Positions 1 through 6,918 of a stretch of DNA of 19,181 nucleotides are shown piece after piece. A model generated the notes under the pieces. It was not told the origin of the DNA and made no database searches. It was given only the letters and a program-made list of their open reading frames with translations. Made by a program: the position numbers and the translations under genes. Position 1 is the first letter of the stretch. Each line of letters begins with the position of its first letter. The stretch is from contig JAHEJE010000016.1 in NCBI GenBank assembly GCA_024639035.1, positions 1 to 19,181 on the forward strand, given 5' to 3'. This DNA is from Alphaproteobacteria bacterium. GTDB lineage: Bacteria > Pseudomonadota > Alphaproteobacteria > Rhizobiales > Aestuariivirgaceae.

Positions 1-341
1 TCCGGAAACTCGACTGCCCTTTCTTTGAAGGGTGCTCGATACCGATATGATCGCTGATTGTTCACGGTTTGATTCATCCGCGTTCCAGTTCTGCACAACG
101 CGACTCCGGTGATGGCGAGGTTTCCGGAGGTGTCCTGTTGCTTGCTTGCCTTCAGCCTCGGTATTGTCATTATCTTTCTCAGTCATAAGACCATCACCAT
201 CTAACGCATCTGTTTGTGAATTATTGGTCCTAAGAAAGCCAAGCGCAGCGTCTATAATGCCAATAAGTAGGCACAAGTGTGGGCATGCAAAAAATAAATC
301 TTAAAAAATTATTAATAAAACAATGACTTAAATAAAATTGA
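1..341. other. Left-edge region without a confident gene
   Basis: No gene can be supported here. A minus-strand frame is open from an ATG at 186 to the left edge (62 codons, hydrophilic and charged, beginning MTEKDNDNTEAEGK). It could be the N-terminus of a gene running off the window. Against this, it has no clear ribosome binding site and its third-position GC is only about half, below the neighbouring genes. All three plus-strand frames meet stops within the first 60 bases. Positions 187-341 are AT-rich and non-coding. They include T-runs on the minus strand just past the tRNA 3' end, with a small AT palindrome at 309-318, which may end tRNA transcription. Confidence 0.4.
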
Positions 342-429
342 TGGCGGAGGGGGAGGGATTCGAACCCCCGGGACCGTGAAGCCCAACGGTTTTCAAGACC
401 GCCGCATTCGACCACTCTGCCACCCCTCC
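342..429 (-). tRNA. tRNA-Ser (anticodon UGA)
   Basis: Read on the minus strand, the gene folds as a class II tRNA. A 7-bp acceptor stem GGAGGGG/CCCCTCC joins 423-429 to 346-352. The discriminator base is G at 345 and the CCA end is encoded at 342-344. The anticodon loop CTTGAAA places anticodon TGA at 393-395, which reads UCN serine codons. A long variable arm and a T-arm with GGTTCGAATCC are visible. Length is 88 nt including CCA, as expected for a serine tRNA. Downstream on the minus strand the DNA is very T-rich. Confidence 0.97.
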
Positions 430-466
430 GGACCGGGTGCATATGCTTTGTCGTGAACGCTAACGT

Positions 467-494
467 GTCATAGCAATTTCTGGCCGCGAGGCAA
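467..494 (-). promoter_or_regulatory. Candidate sigma70-type promoter of tRNA-Ser
   Basis: On the minus strand a TTGCCT hexamer (489-494) and a TATGAC hexamer (467-472) are separated by 16 bp. They sit about 38 bp upstream of the mature tRNA 5' end. Spacing and position suit a housekeeping promoter with a short leader removed by RNase P. This is a motif match by eye only. Confidence 0.35.
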
Positions 495-546
495 CCCGGC
501 ATTGCAAGGGCCGGTGCCGTTTAAAGAACACAAACCATCATCATAC

Positions 547-580
547 TTAGGGTCAGGACCCATTAATTAACGCCATTCTG
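547..580 (+). repeat. Left terminal inverted repeat of the MITE-like element
   Basis: This 34-bp end pairs with 702-735 (29/34 identical when inverted). Its first 26 bases also match the inverted solo copy at 1201-1226 at 24 positions. The outer part contains GGTCAGGACC, itself near-palindromic. Confidence 0.8.
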
Positions 581-701
581 CGCAGCGGATTTGCCCGCTG
601 AACAGGCAGACAGGTGCCGGAAACCTGGTTGGTTTTCAAGCCTGTCTAACGCACTCAGCGGGCAAATAGGGTTTGCCTGCAGGCGGGCCGTCCTTGGCAA
701 A

Positions 702-735
702 CAGAATGGTGCTAACTAATGAGTCCTGACCCTAG
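702..735 (-). repeat. Right terminal inverted repeat of the MITE-like element
   Basis: This is the inverted partner of 547-580, differing at five positions, all transitions. It lies in the same orientation as the third copy at 1201-1226 and matches it at 23 of 26 positions. It ends 42 bp before the preferred start codon of the DUF2147 gene. Confidence 0.8.
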
Positions 736-777
736 GCAATCGCATCTGCGATGACGTGCGGCTCGGACGCGAATTCC

Positions 778-1206
778 ATGCAGGCGACAAAGGCACTGGT
801 GATGGTGTTGGCATGCGCAACAAGCGTGCAACCGGCTCTTGCGGCCGGGCTCGAAGGCGTATGGCGCACCGAACACGGCGAATCCCACATCACGATCGAA
901 GCCTGCCCGAGTGGCTATTGCGGCAAGGTTGTTTATCTTGCCGAACCGTTTGACGAGACCGGTCTCTTCAAGGCGGACCGGCATAATCCCGATCCGAAGC
1001 TTCGTGGGCGCCCGCTTCTTGGCCTGACGATCGTTCATGGCATGAAGGCCGCCGAGCGCCCGGGCCACTGGAAGGGGCAGATCTACAATCCCGAGGACGG
1101 TGACACCTATACCGCAACCATCGACCTTGACCGCGACCGACTGGTTGTCGAGGGCTGTGTCGCCTACGTAATATGCGGATCGCAAACCTGGACCCGTCTG
1201 CGCTAA
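778..1206 (+). CDS. DUF2147 family secreted protein
   Basis: A 142-residue protein of unknown biochemical function, predicted to be exported. Residues 1-22 form a Sec-type signal peptide (MQATKALVMVLACA... ending in ALA), which is why the ATG at 778 is preferred over an in-frame ATG at 751; no strong Shine-Dalgarno decides it. The mature part starts GLEGVWRTEHG and ends with ICGSQTWTRLR, the opening and closing pattern of the DUF2147 family. It carries four cysteines after the signal peptide (C43, C48, C127, C133), which could form disulfides in the periplasm. Length is normal for the family. The gene begins 42 bp after a MITE-like element, and its stop codon lies inside another copy of that element's tip. 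It therefore has almost no upstream DNA of its own, and transcription may start within the element (inference). Confidence 0.85.
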   Translation: MQATKALVMVLACATSVQPALAAGLEGVWRTEHGESHITIEACPSGYCGKVVYLAEPFDETGLFKADRHNPDPKLRGRPLLGLTIVHGMKAAERPGHWKGQIYNPEDGDTYTATIDLDRDRLVVEGCVAYVICGSQTWTRLR

Positions 1207-1226
1207 TTAATGGGTCCTGACCCTAG
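1201..1226 (-). repeat. Solo copy of the MITE terminal repeat at a convergent gene junction
   Basis: These 26 bp match, inverted, the outermost 26 bp of the left MITE end at 24 positions, better than the MITE's own right end does (21 of 26). Similarity stops abruptly to the left of 1201. The repeat contains the TAA stop of the DUF2147 gene (1204-1206) and, on the other strand, the TAG stop of the acyl-CoA ligase (1223-1225). With the left end at 547 it delimits a 680-bp interval. Confidence 0.75.
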
Positions 1227-2947
1227 TCCTCTTCGCGCAGTTCCTTCTTCGACAATTTGCCGACCATGGTCTTTGGGAGTTCATCGCGAAACTCGATCTC
1301 TTCCGGCATCTCCAGTTTTGAGATCTTGGGTTTCAGATGTTCCAGAATGTCTTCTGCGCTGACCGTCTTTCCGGGCTTCAGCTTGATGAATGCCTTGGGT
1401 GCCTCGCCGCGGTATTCGTCCGGTATGCCCACCACGGTCACTTCGTCCACCGCTGGATGAGCGTAGATCGCGTCTTCGATCCGGCGCGGATAGACCTTGT
1501 AACCGGAGCAATTGATCATGTCCTTGATGCGGTCGATGATGAACGTGAAACCGTCCTTGTCCATATATCCGACATCGCCGGTCTTGAAGAACTCACCGGT
1601 GAAGGTGTCGGCGGTTTCCTCCGGCTTGTTCCAATATCCCGGCATCACCTGAGGTCCCTTGATGCAGATTTCGCCGGGTTCATCCAGCGGCATGGCTTTG
1701 CTTGAGTCCTCAAGCGAGCGGATCGAGATGAAGGTATTGCTGACCGGTTGACCGATCGAGTTGTCCTTTTCCAGTCCGACAATCGGATTGACCGTTGCCA
1801 CCGGCGAGGTCTCCGACAGACCGTAGCCCTCAACAAGCCGGCAGCCGGAGAAGTTCTCGAATTCCCGCCGAACTTCATTCGGCAACGGTGCGCCGCCGCT
1901 GATGCACAGCTTGAGCGAGTTCATGTCGATGGGTTTGAGCCCGCCATGGTTGAGAAGGGCGGTGTACAGGGTGGGGACGCCCGGAAAGATCGTCGGCTTG
2001 GACTTGCGGATCAGTTGAACAGCCTGGTCGATGTCGAAACGCGGCATCAGGATCATTTGAGCGCCGGTGCGGATGCCGAAATTCAGCACCGTGGTCATTG
2101 CAAACACATGAAAGAACGGCAGGATACCCATCACCCGTTCCTTTTGAAATTTTAGCGAAGCTGACCAGGCGATGATCTGTTCCACGTTGATGGTCAGATT
2201 GCTGTGGGTCAGCATCGCGCCTTTCGGTGTCCCGGTGGTGCCGCCGGTATATTGCAGCAGCGCAATATCCTCATCGGGCGAAATGATTGCCTGTTTGAAG
2301 TCCCCTTCATTGTCGGTGATGTCACGCCAGTGAATCGTCGAAGGTGCTTCGTTGATGGTGCCGGCGGTTGCAAGGTGGCTGGACTTGAACAACCGGAACA
2401 GCAGCGACTTGAAGGTCGGCAGGATGTCGCAAAACGGGCACACGATCACCGATTGCACGACACCGGTTTCAGCCACGGCATGAGCCTTATTGTAGAGTTG
2501 CGCAAGATCGAGCGTTACCATGGCGGAAATCATCGAATCCCTAGCCTGATACTCAAGCTCCTCGACCGTATACAGCGGATTGAAATTGACCACTGTCGCG
2601 CCGGTCTTCAGGATGCCGTAGAAGGCCGCGACGTAGAACGGCGTGTTCGGCAGGAACAGGCCGATGCGATGGCCGCGGCCAAATCCCTTGTCCAGCAAAC
2701 CGGCAGCGAACCTGTCGGCCATGTAGCCGATGTCCGCATATGTCAGTTGCGCGCCCAAAAAATCCGTGCACGGACTGTCACCATTGGCGGCAACCGATGC
2801 ATCGAACATGTCCGGCAGGCTGGTGCCCTTGATCGGCGTGTGCCAATCTACCCCTTCGGCATAGTTGTCGAGCCAGGGGGTTTCAGTGCTGGTGGATTTC
2901 GCCGCGTTCTTGCCCTTGGCGTTGGATTTGGATGCCATCTTGGCCAT
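1223..2947 (-). CDS. Long-chain-fatty-acid-CoA ligase (FadD-like, AMP-forming)
   Basis: A 574-residue member of the adenylate-forming (ANL) superfamily. It should activate a carboxylic acid with ATP to an acyl-AMP and then form the CoA thioester in the cytoplasm. Family motifs are in order: P-loop YTGGTTGTPKG at 233-243, YGLSETSP at 375-382, TGD at 456-458, the hinge region DRIKDMINCSGYKVYP at 472-487, and a C-terminal KTMVGKLSKKEL with the catalytic lysine near K564. Substrate is not certain: relatives act on long-chain fatty acids or on dicarboxylates (PimA-like). The start at 2947 follows a GGGG-type ribosome binding site; the open frame continues to 3841 only as an antisense shadow of the next gene. 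Residues 1-22 are an unusual Lys/Ala/Ser-rich tail. The gene diverges from the Sel1 gene, and its stop codon lies in a mobile-element tip. Confidence 0.93.
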   Translation of the reverse strand: MAKMASKSNAKGKNAAKSTSTETPWLDNYAEGVDWHTPIKGTSLPDMFDASVAANGDSPCTDFLGAQLTYADIGYMADRFAAGLLDKGFGRGHRIGLFLPNTPFYVAAFYGILKTGATVVNFNPLYTVEELEYQARDSMISAMVTLDLAQLYNKAHAVAETGVVQSVIVCPFCDILPTFKSLLFRLFKSSHLATAGTINEAPSTIHWRDITDNEGDFKQAIISPDEDIALLQYTGGTTGTPKGAMLTHSNLTINVEQIIAWSASLKFQKERVMGILPFFHVFAMTTVLNFGIRTGAQMILMPRFDIDQAVQLIRKSKPTIFPGVPTLYTALLNHGGLKPIDMNSLKLCISGGAPLPNEVRREFENFSGCRLVEGYGLSETSPVATVNPIVGLEKDNSIGQPVSNTFISIRSLEDSSKAMPLDEPGEICIKGPQVMPGYWNKPEETADTFTGEFFKTGDVGYMDKDGFTFIIDRIKDMINCSGYKVYPRRIEDAIYAHPAVDEVTVVGIPDEYRGEAPKAFIKLKPGKTVSAEDILEHLKPKISKLEMPEEIEFRDELPKTMVGKLSKKELREED

Positions 2948-2999
2948 TGAGAGCCCCTTTGCGGGTAAGAAACCTCCTAAAATGGTGCCGCAAGGCGGC

Positions 3000-3028
3000 G
3001 GCAATAGCAAGGATATCACAATATTGCC
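3000..3028. promoter_or_regulatory. Inverted repeat between divergent ligase and Sel1 genes
   Basis: GGCAATA at 3000-3006 and TATTGCC at 3022-3028 form perfect 7-bp arms with a 15-bp spacer that holds GATATC. It lies in the 105-bp gap that must contain both divergent promoters. It could be an operator, but the match is short and may be chance. Confidence 0.25.
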
Positions 3029-3052
3029 ACTGAACGCGATTAGATCACAGGC

Positions 3053-3844
3053 ATGGACTTGACCGGACACACCAACACCGTCACCACCGCACCGCGCCGG
3101 TTGATCCGGGCCTGTTGGGTTGTATGCGCCGTGATTGCGTTGGCCTTTGCAGCCGCCGGCCCGACCGTTGCCCAAAGCGAAAAATCGCTGCAGGATCTCT
3201 CGTTCTGGCAGCGCCTTAAGCTTGCCAAGGCAGGAGATGCCGAGGCCCAGATATCGGTAGCGGAATCCTATCAGTTCGGGCGCGACAAGCGCAGGAAGTC
3301 GCTGGTCAAGGCGGCGACATGGTACAAGCGTGCCGCAGAACGCGGAAATACCGAGGCACAGTTCCGGCTGGCTCGGATTATCCACAGCGGCGGAGATGGC
3401 CTCGACCGTGCGCCGGACCTTGCCGCCCGGCTCTACACGACCGCTGCCCGCCAGGGGCATACCGAGGCGCAACACTGGTTGGGCTACATGTACGATGCCG
3501 GCGAGGGCCTCGAGCCAGACGCAAAACAGGCGGTCGAGTGGTACAAGAAGGCCGCCGCAGCCGGTATTGCAGATGCCCAGAACAATCTTGCCCTGGCTTA
3601 TCTGACCGGCAAGGGCATCGACCGGGATCTGGCTGCGGCGCGCAAGCTGTTCGCCCAGGCAGCCGATCAGCAGCACCTGTGGGCCAAGAACAATCTTGCC
3701 GGCATGTACGAGATGGGCTGGGGCGGGGCGATGGACAAGCAGGGCGCACTGAAACTCTATCAGGACGCTGCCGAGCAGGGCCTGGAGCAGGCCCGGTCCA
3801 ATCTCGATCGGATGAAAAGGGCAGAGCAGGCCAGTCTGCAATAA
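3053..3844 (+). CDS. Periplasmic Sel1-like repeat (TPR-type) protein
   Basis: A 263-residue protein with a signal peptide or N-terminal anchor (hydrophobic stretch about 20-36, likely cleavage near TVAQ, 38-41). About five Sel1-like repeats of roughly 36 residues follow, from about 61 to 245. Typical repeat signatures are EAQFRLARIIHSG, AVEWYKKAAAAG, DAQNNLALAYLTGKG and ALKLYQDAAEQG. Sel1 repeats form alpha-solenoids that bind proteins, and in alphaproteobacteria they often sit in envelope or stress pathways. No catalytic domain is visible. The gene precedes rlpA and a D,D-carboxypeptidase gene on the same strand, which suggests, without proving, an envelope role. The ribosome binding site is weak, so the start is moderately certain. 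Confidence 0.88.
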   Translation: MDLTGHTNTVTTAPRRLIRACWVVCAVIALAFAAAGPTVAQSEKSLQDLSFWQRLKLAKAGDAEAQISVAESYQFGRDKRRKSLVKAATWYKRAAERGNTEAQFRLARIIHSGGDGLDRAPDLAARLYTTAARQGHTEAQHWLGYMYDAGEGLEPDAKQAVEWYKKAAAAGIADAQNNLALAYLTGKGIDRDLAAARKLFAQAADQQHLWAKNNLAGMYEMGWGGAMDKQGALKLYQDAAEQGLEQARSNLDRMKRAEQASLQ

Positions 3845-3873
3845 CCCGAAGCCTGGGTGTATTCGATAAAACT

Positions 3874-3942
3874 TTAATCGTTAACCATGTTCCTCAATGC
3901 GGCCTTAACCACTTCGGCGGCAAAACAGTAACACCATTTTAA
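3874..3942. promoter_or_regulatory. Cluster of TTAA motifs upstream of rlpA, one matching the CtrA-type TTAACCAT
   Basis: The 157-bp gap before rlpA holds four TTAA elements (3874-3877, 3881-3884, 3905-3908, 3939-3942). The second is the full octamer TTAACCAT (3881-3888), a described alphaproteobacterial CtrA half-site form; the third continues as TTAACC. The classic TTAA-N7-TTAA spacing is not met. Cell-cycle control of a septal peptidoglycan protein by CtrA would be reasonable, but this is inference from short motifs. Confidence 0.3.
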
Positions 3943-4001
3943 CGCTGTTCCGGCGGATGTGTCGTCCAAGTGCCGGGCCTTGAGTATCCAGTGAGTTGAG
4001 T

Positions 4002-4967
4002 ATGAGCAGTCGCGTCATGTCATTGTCGAACCCCGCAAAGATGGCAGGTTCCGCCTGGAAGCTGGCCGGCGCGGCGACAACGGTTTCCATTCTCCTGACC
4101 GCCAGCCTGGTTCTCTCCGGCTGCGGAAAATCCGGCAAGCAGGACCCGTTCGCGGGCGTTGGCAGCCCGATGTATCAGGGATCGGGACCGATCCCCAAAG
4201 GGGGAGGGCGCCGCCATATCGGCAAGCCGTACACGGTTGCCGGCAACAAATTCTATCCGGCCGCAAATCCATCATATGACAAGACCGGAACCGGCTCCTG
4301 GTACGGACCCAAGTTCCACAAGCGGATGACCTCCAACGGCGAGTGGTTCGACATGGATTATCGTTCGGCCGCGCATCCGACGTTGCCGTTACCGAGCTAT
4401 GCCAAGGTCACCAACCAGGAAAACGGCCGTCAGTTGATCGTGCGCATCAACGACCGCGGTCCCTTCGTCGGCGACCGGATCATCGATCTTTCGCGCAAGT
4501 CGGCCCGGATTCTTGGCTATGACCGCAAGGGAAAGGCTAAGGTACGGGTTCAATTCATCGGCCCGGCACCGGTCAACGATCAGGGCACCCACCTGGCGGC
4601 CATGAATGACCAACTGCGCAGAGGCACCCCGCTTTCACGCATGATTGCCGCGGCTGATGGTAATGGCTCGGCCACCAGAGTGGCTTCGGTTTCGACCGGC
4701 AACGTTGCATTGAAGCCGGTCGGCCAGGTCGCCCAGGGCTATTTTGTGCAGGTCGGAGCTTTCGGCGACCAGGCCAATGCGGAACGGGCCAAGCGCAATC
4801 TGCAAGACGTCGCCCCGGTCATTATCACTCCGGTCAATGGCCAGTATGGCACCTTGTACCGGGTCAAGCTCGGCCCTCTCAATGACCGTGGCACCGCTGA
4901 GCACGCCCAGGATCGCGCGGTACAGGCCGGCCACCACGACGCCCGATTGGTTGTGGCAAGAAACTGA
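4002..4967 (+). CDS. rlpA: RlpA family septal ring lytic transglycosylase lipoprotein
   Basis: A 321-residue predicted lipoprotein. A hydrophobic segment (about 21-38) ends in the lipobox LSGC with the lipidated cysteine at C41. A double-psi beta-barrel domain follows (about 95-190). It contains GSWYG, the conserved histidine in SAAHPTLP (H125) and the aspartate in RINDRGPF (D151), the residues linked to lytic transglycosylase activity in Pseudomonas RlpA. The C-terminus (about 245-319, beginning GYFVQVGAFG) is a SPOR domain, which binds denuded septal glycan. It probably acts on septal peptidoglycan at the outer membrane. ATG 4002 is chosen over TTG 3996; ATGs at 4017 and 4038 would also leave a usable lipoprotein signal. 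A D,D-carboxypeptidase gene follows on the same strand. Confidence 0.95.
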   Translation: MSSRVMSLSNPAKMAGSAWKLAGAATTVSILLTASLVLSGCGKSGKQDPFAGVGSPMYQGSGPIPKGGGRRHIGKPYTVAGNKFYPAANPSYDKTGTGSWYGPKFHKRMTSNGEWFDMDYRSAAHPTLPLPSYAKVTNQENGRQLIVRINDRGPFVGDRIIDLSRKSARILGYDRKGKAKVRVQFIGPAPVNDQGTHLAAMNDQLRRGTPLSRMIAAADGNGSATRVASVSTGNVALKPVGQVAQGYFVQVGAFGDQANAERAKRNLQDVAPVIITPVNGQYGTLYRVKLGPLNDRGTAEHAQDRAVQAGHHDARLVVARN

Positions 4968-5047
4968 ACAGGCGCGACCGGCCACTTGATTTCGATCCTG
5001 TGCCTGCTAAGCTTCCCGACCACCCGTACGGAAGGCTTTGGCGTTTC

Positions 5048-6265
5048 ATGAGTAACCTTCACTTGCTGGTTGCCTGTTTCCATTTGCGGCATGTCCGCAG
5101 CGGAATTCGTAGGGTGGCGATGATCGTCCTGTGCGGATTTTTCATCGCCGGACCGCTCTCGGCGAACCGCGCGTTCGCCCAGGATGAATTCGATACCAAT
5201 GCCAAGTACGCCATCCTGCTCGATTCCAAGTCGGGCAAGGTGTACTTCGAGAAAAACGCCGATGAATTGATGTCCCCGGCCAGCATGAGCAAGATCATGA
5301 CCATGCTGATGGTGTTCGAGCGGGTCAAATCTGGCCGGCTTAAACTCAGCGACGAATTCATCATCTCCGAGGTTGCCTGGCGCAGAGGCGGTGCGTCCTC
5401 CGGCGGGTCGACAATGTATGCCGAACTCAATTCGCGTGTGAAATTGATCGATCTGATCAAGGGCGTGACGGTGCAGTCGGCCAATGATGCCTGCATCGCC
5501 ATCGCCGAAGGCATCGCCGGTTCGGAGGAAGCCTTTGCCGGGTTGATGACCAAGCGGGCACGCGAACTTGGCCTCGAGCAATCGACCTTCAAGAATTCCA
5601 CCGGCCTCTATCATCCCGAACACCGCATGACGCCACGTGAGTTGTCCAGTCTGGCCCGCTATCTGATCGAAGTGTTTCCGCAATTCTACAAGCACTACAG
5701 CCAGCTTGAGTTCACCTGGAACGGGATCAAGCAACACAATCGAAATCCGCTGCTGCGCGATTTCCCCGGCGCCGATGGCATCAAGACCGGTTACATCAAG
5801 GAATCGGGTTACGGGCTGGTCGGCTCGGCAAAGCGCAACGGCCGCCGTCTGGTGGTCGTGCTGAACGGCATGCGCTCGAAGTCGGAACGTGCCAGGGAAG
5901 CCAAGAAAATCCTCGATTGGGGCTTCAGACGATTTCAGGCCGTCAACATCTACGAAACCGGTGAGACGGTCTCCGAAGCGCGGGTCTGGGGCGGCGAAAA
6001 GGCATGGGTGAGCCTGGTTTCCCAGACCCCGGTCAACTTGCTCCTGACAGAAGAGGAGAGGGCGACGGCCACGGCAGAGGTCGTTTACGACGGCCCGTTG
6101 CGGGCGCCAATCCGACAAGGACAGAAGGTCGGCTTTATCCGCCTGAGCGTCGACGGCAAGACCGTGTCCACCCAACCGCTGCACACCGGCGGCAGTGTGG
6201 ATGTCAACCCCTCGATGTGGCGCAAGGCCTACGATACACTCGCCTTCATGATATTCGGCGGGTGA
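5048..6265 (+). CDS. dacA: D-alanyl-D-alanine carboxypeptidase (penicillin-binding protein 5/6 type)
   Basis: A 405-residue serine peptidase of family S11 that removes the terminal D-Ala from peptidoglycan pentapeptides in the periplasm. The three active-site motifs are present in order: SMSK (S79 to K82), SAN (144-146) and KTG (246-248). A signal peptide precedes the mature start near AFAQDEF (43-49). The C-terminal part (about 310-400) matches the PBP5 C-terminal beta domain and ends with WRKAYDTLAFMIFGG, a short weakly amphipathic tail that could touch the membrane. The start is uncertain: GTG 5000, ATG 5048 and ATG 5120 are all in frame. ATG 5048 keeps the basic residues before the hydrophobic core, whereas 5120 has the better ribosome binding site. 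It follows rlpA by 80 bp and leads directly into tmk. Confidence 0.95.
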   Translation: MSNLHLLVACFHLRHVRSGIRRVAMIVLCGFFIAGPLSANRAFAQDEFDTNAKYAILLDSKSGKVYFEKNADELMSPASMSKIMTMLMVFERVKSGRLKLSDEFIISEVAWRRGGASSGGSTMYAELNSRVKLIDLIKGVTVQSANDACIAIAEGIAGSEEAFAGLMTKRARELGLEQSTFKNSTGLYHPEHRMTPRELSSLARYLIEVFPQFYKHYSQLEFTWNGIKQHNRNPLLRDFPGADGIKTGYIKESGYGLVGSAKRNGRRLVVVLNGMRSKSERAREAKKILDWGFRRFQAVNIYETGETVSEARVWGGEKAWVSLVSQTPVNLLLTEEERATATAEVVYDGPLRAPIRQGQKVGFIRLSVDGKTVSTQPLHTGGSVDVNPSMWRKAYDTLAFMIFGG

Positions 6266-6271
6266 ACTTTG

Positions 6272-6904
6272 GTGGCAGACGGCCTGTTCATCACATTCGA
6301 AGGCGGGGAGGGGACCGGTAAATCTACCCAAATCGCGCTGTTGGCCGAAAATCTCGCCAGCCGCGGCGTTGACGTGGTGACGACCCGCGAACCCGGCGGC
6401 ACACCCGCCGCCGAGGCGGTCCGCAGCTTGCTCGTCAGCGGGGCCACGGATCGCTGGTCTGCCGAGGCCGAGGCGCTTCTCAACTATGCTGCACGCGACA
6501 GCCACCTTAACCAGGTCATTCGCCCGGCGCTGCGGCGCGGGGCCTGGGTGATTTCCGACCGGTTCATCGATTCCACATACGTCTACCAGGGCAGTGCCGG
6601 CGATTGTTCGCTTGGATTCATCGATCAGCTGTGCACGGCTATCGTCGGAGAAACCCTGCCCGACCTGACGTTTATCCTCGATCTAGACCCCACCGTCGGT
6701 CTGGCCCGGGCTTCCGAGCGTTCCAACCAGGCCGAAGACCGCTATGAGCGCAAGGGCCCGGAGTTTCACGCCACGGTACGCAGCGGATTTCTCGACCGGG
6801 CCCGGGACAACCCGGCGCGGTGCTGCGTCATCGATGCCGGGCGGACGATTGCGGAAATCGCCGCAGAGATTGCCGAAATCGTTGCAAGCAGGGCAGGCGA
6901 CTGA
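6272..6904 (+). CDS. tmk: Thymidylate kinase
   Basis: A 210-residue dTMP kinase that phosphorylates dTMP to dTDP with ATP, an essential step of dTTP supply. The P-loop GGEGTGKS is at 11-18, TREPGG at 38-43, and the DRF/DRY-type motif in VISDRFIDSTYVYQG at 93-107. A LID-type arginine-rich stretch follows (about 151-165). Length is normal. The GTG at 6272 is preferred because GGGTGA, overlapping the dacA stop codon, is well spaced as a ribosome binding site; TTG 6269 is possible. Only 6 bp separate it from dacA, so co-transcription is likely. Confidence 0.96.
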   Translation: MADGLFITFEGGEGTGKSTQIALLAENLASRGVDVVTTREPGGTPAAEAVRSLLVSGATDRWSAEAEALLNYAARDSHLNQVIRPALRRGAWVISDRFIDSTYVYQGSAGDCSLGFIDQLCTAIVGETLPDLTFILDLDPTVGLARASERSNQAEDRYERKGPEFHATVRSGFLDRARDNPARCCVIDAGRTIAEIAAEIAEIVASRAGD

Positions 6905-6918
6905 TATCGCAGGGGCAC

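Larger units (their letters stand above)
547..735. mobile_element. MITE-like non-autonomous element with 34-bp terminal inverted repeats
   Basis: The left end (547-580) and the right end (702-735) are inverted repeats matching at 29 of 34 positions. The tip reads YTAGGGTCAGGACYCATTA. The 189-bp unit has no coding capacity and is internally self-complementary (12-bp stem 590-601/655-666; 7-bp stem 608-614/641-647; 7-bp stem 671-677/696-702). A TA dinucleotide borders both ends (548-549 and 733-734), within TTAG on the left and CTAG on the right. This fits a TA- or YTAR-centred target duplication, as known for IS630/mariner- and IS5-type elements. No transposase is present, so the parent IS family is not assigned. 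Confidence 0.75.

Noticed and set aside
1..186. Open minus-strand frame reaching the left edge as a partial gene
   Set aside because: Sixty-two open codons are not enough; there is no ribosome binding site, third-position GC is low and no family is recognisable. It is kept only as a remark in the left-edge region.
751..777. Upstream ATG at 751 as the DUF2147 start
   Set aside because: It would put nine hydrophilic residues (MTCGSDANS) before an otherwise standard signal peptide; the ATG at 778 fits better, though the choice is not proven.
2948..3841. Upstream extension of the acyl-CoA ligase frame to 872 residues
   Set aside because: The added part is antisense to the Sel1-repeat gene and resembles no ligase N-terminus; the ATG at 2947 with a GGGG ribosome binding site gives normal family length.
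4739..6505. A 588-codon minus-strand open frame
   Set aside because: It lies antisense to the 3' end of rlpA, all of dacA and the start of tmk, which carry clear family motifs. Its translation shows no domain, only the low-complexity pattern typical of antisense frames in GC-rich genes.
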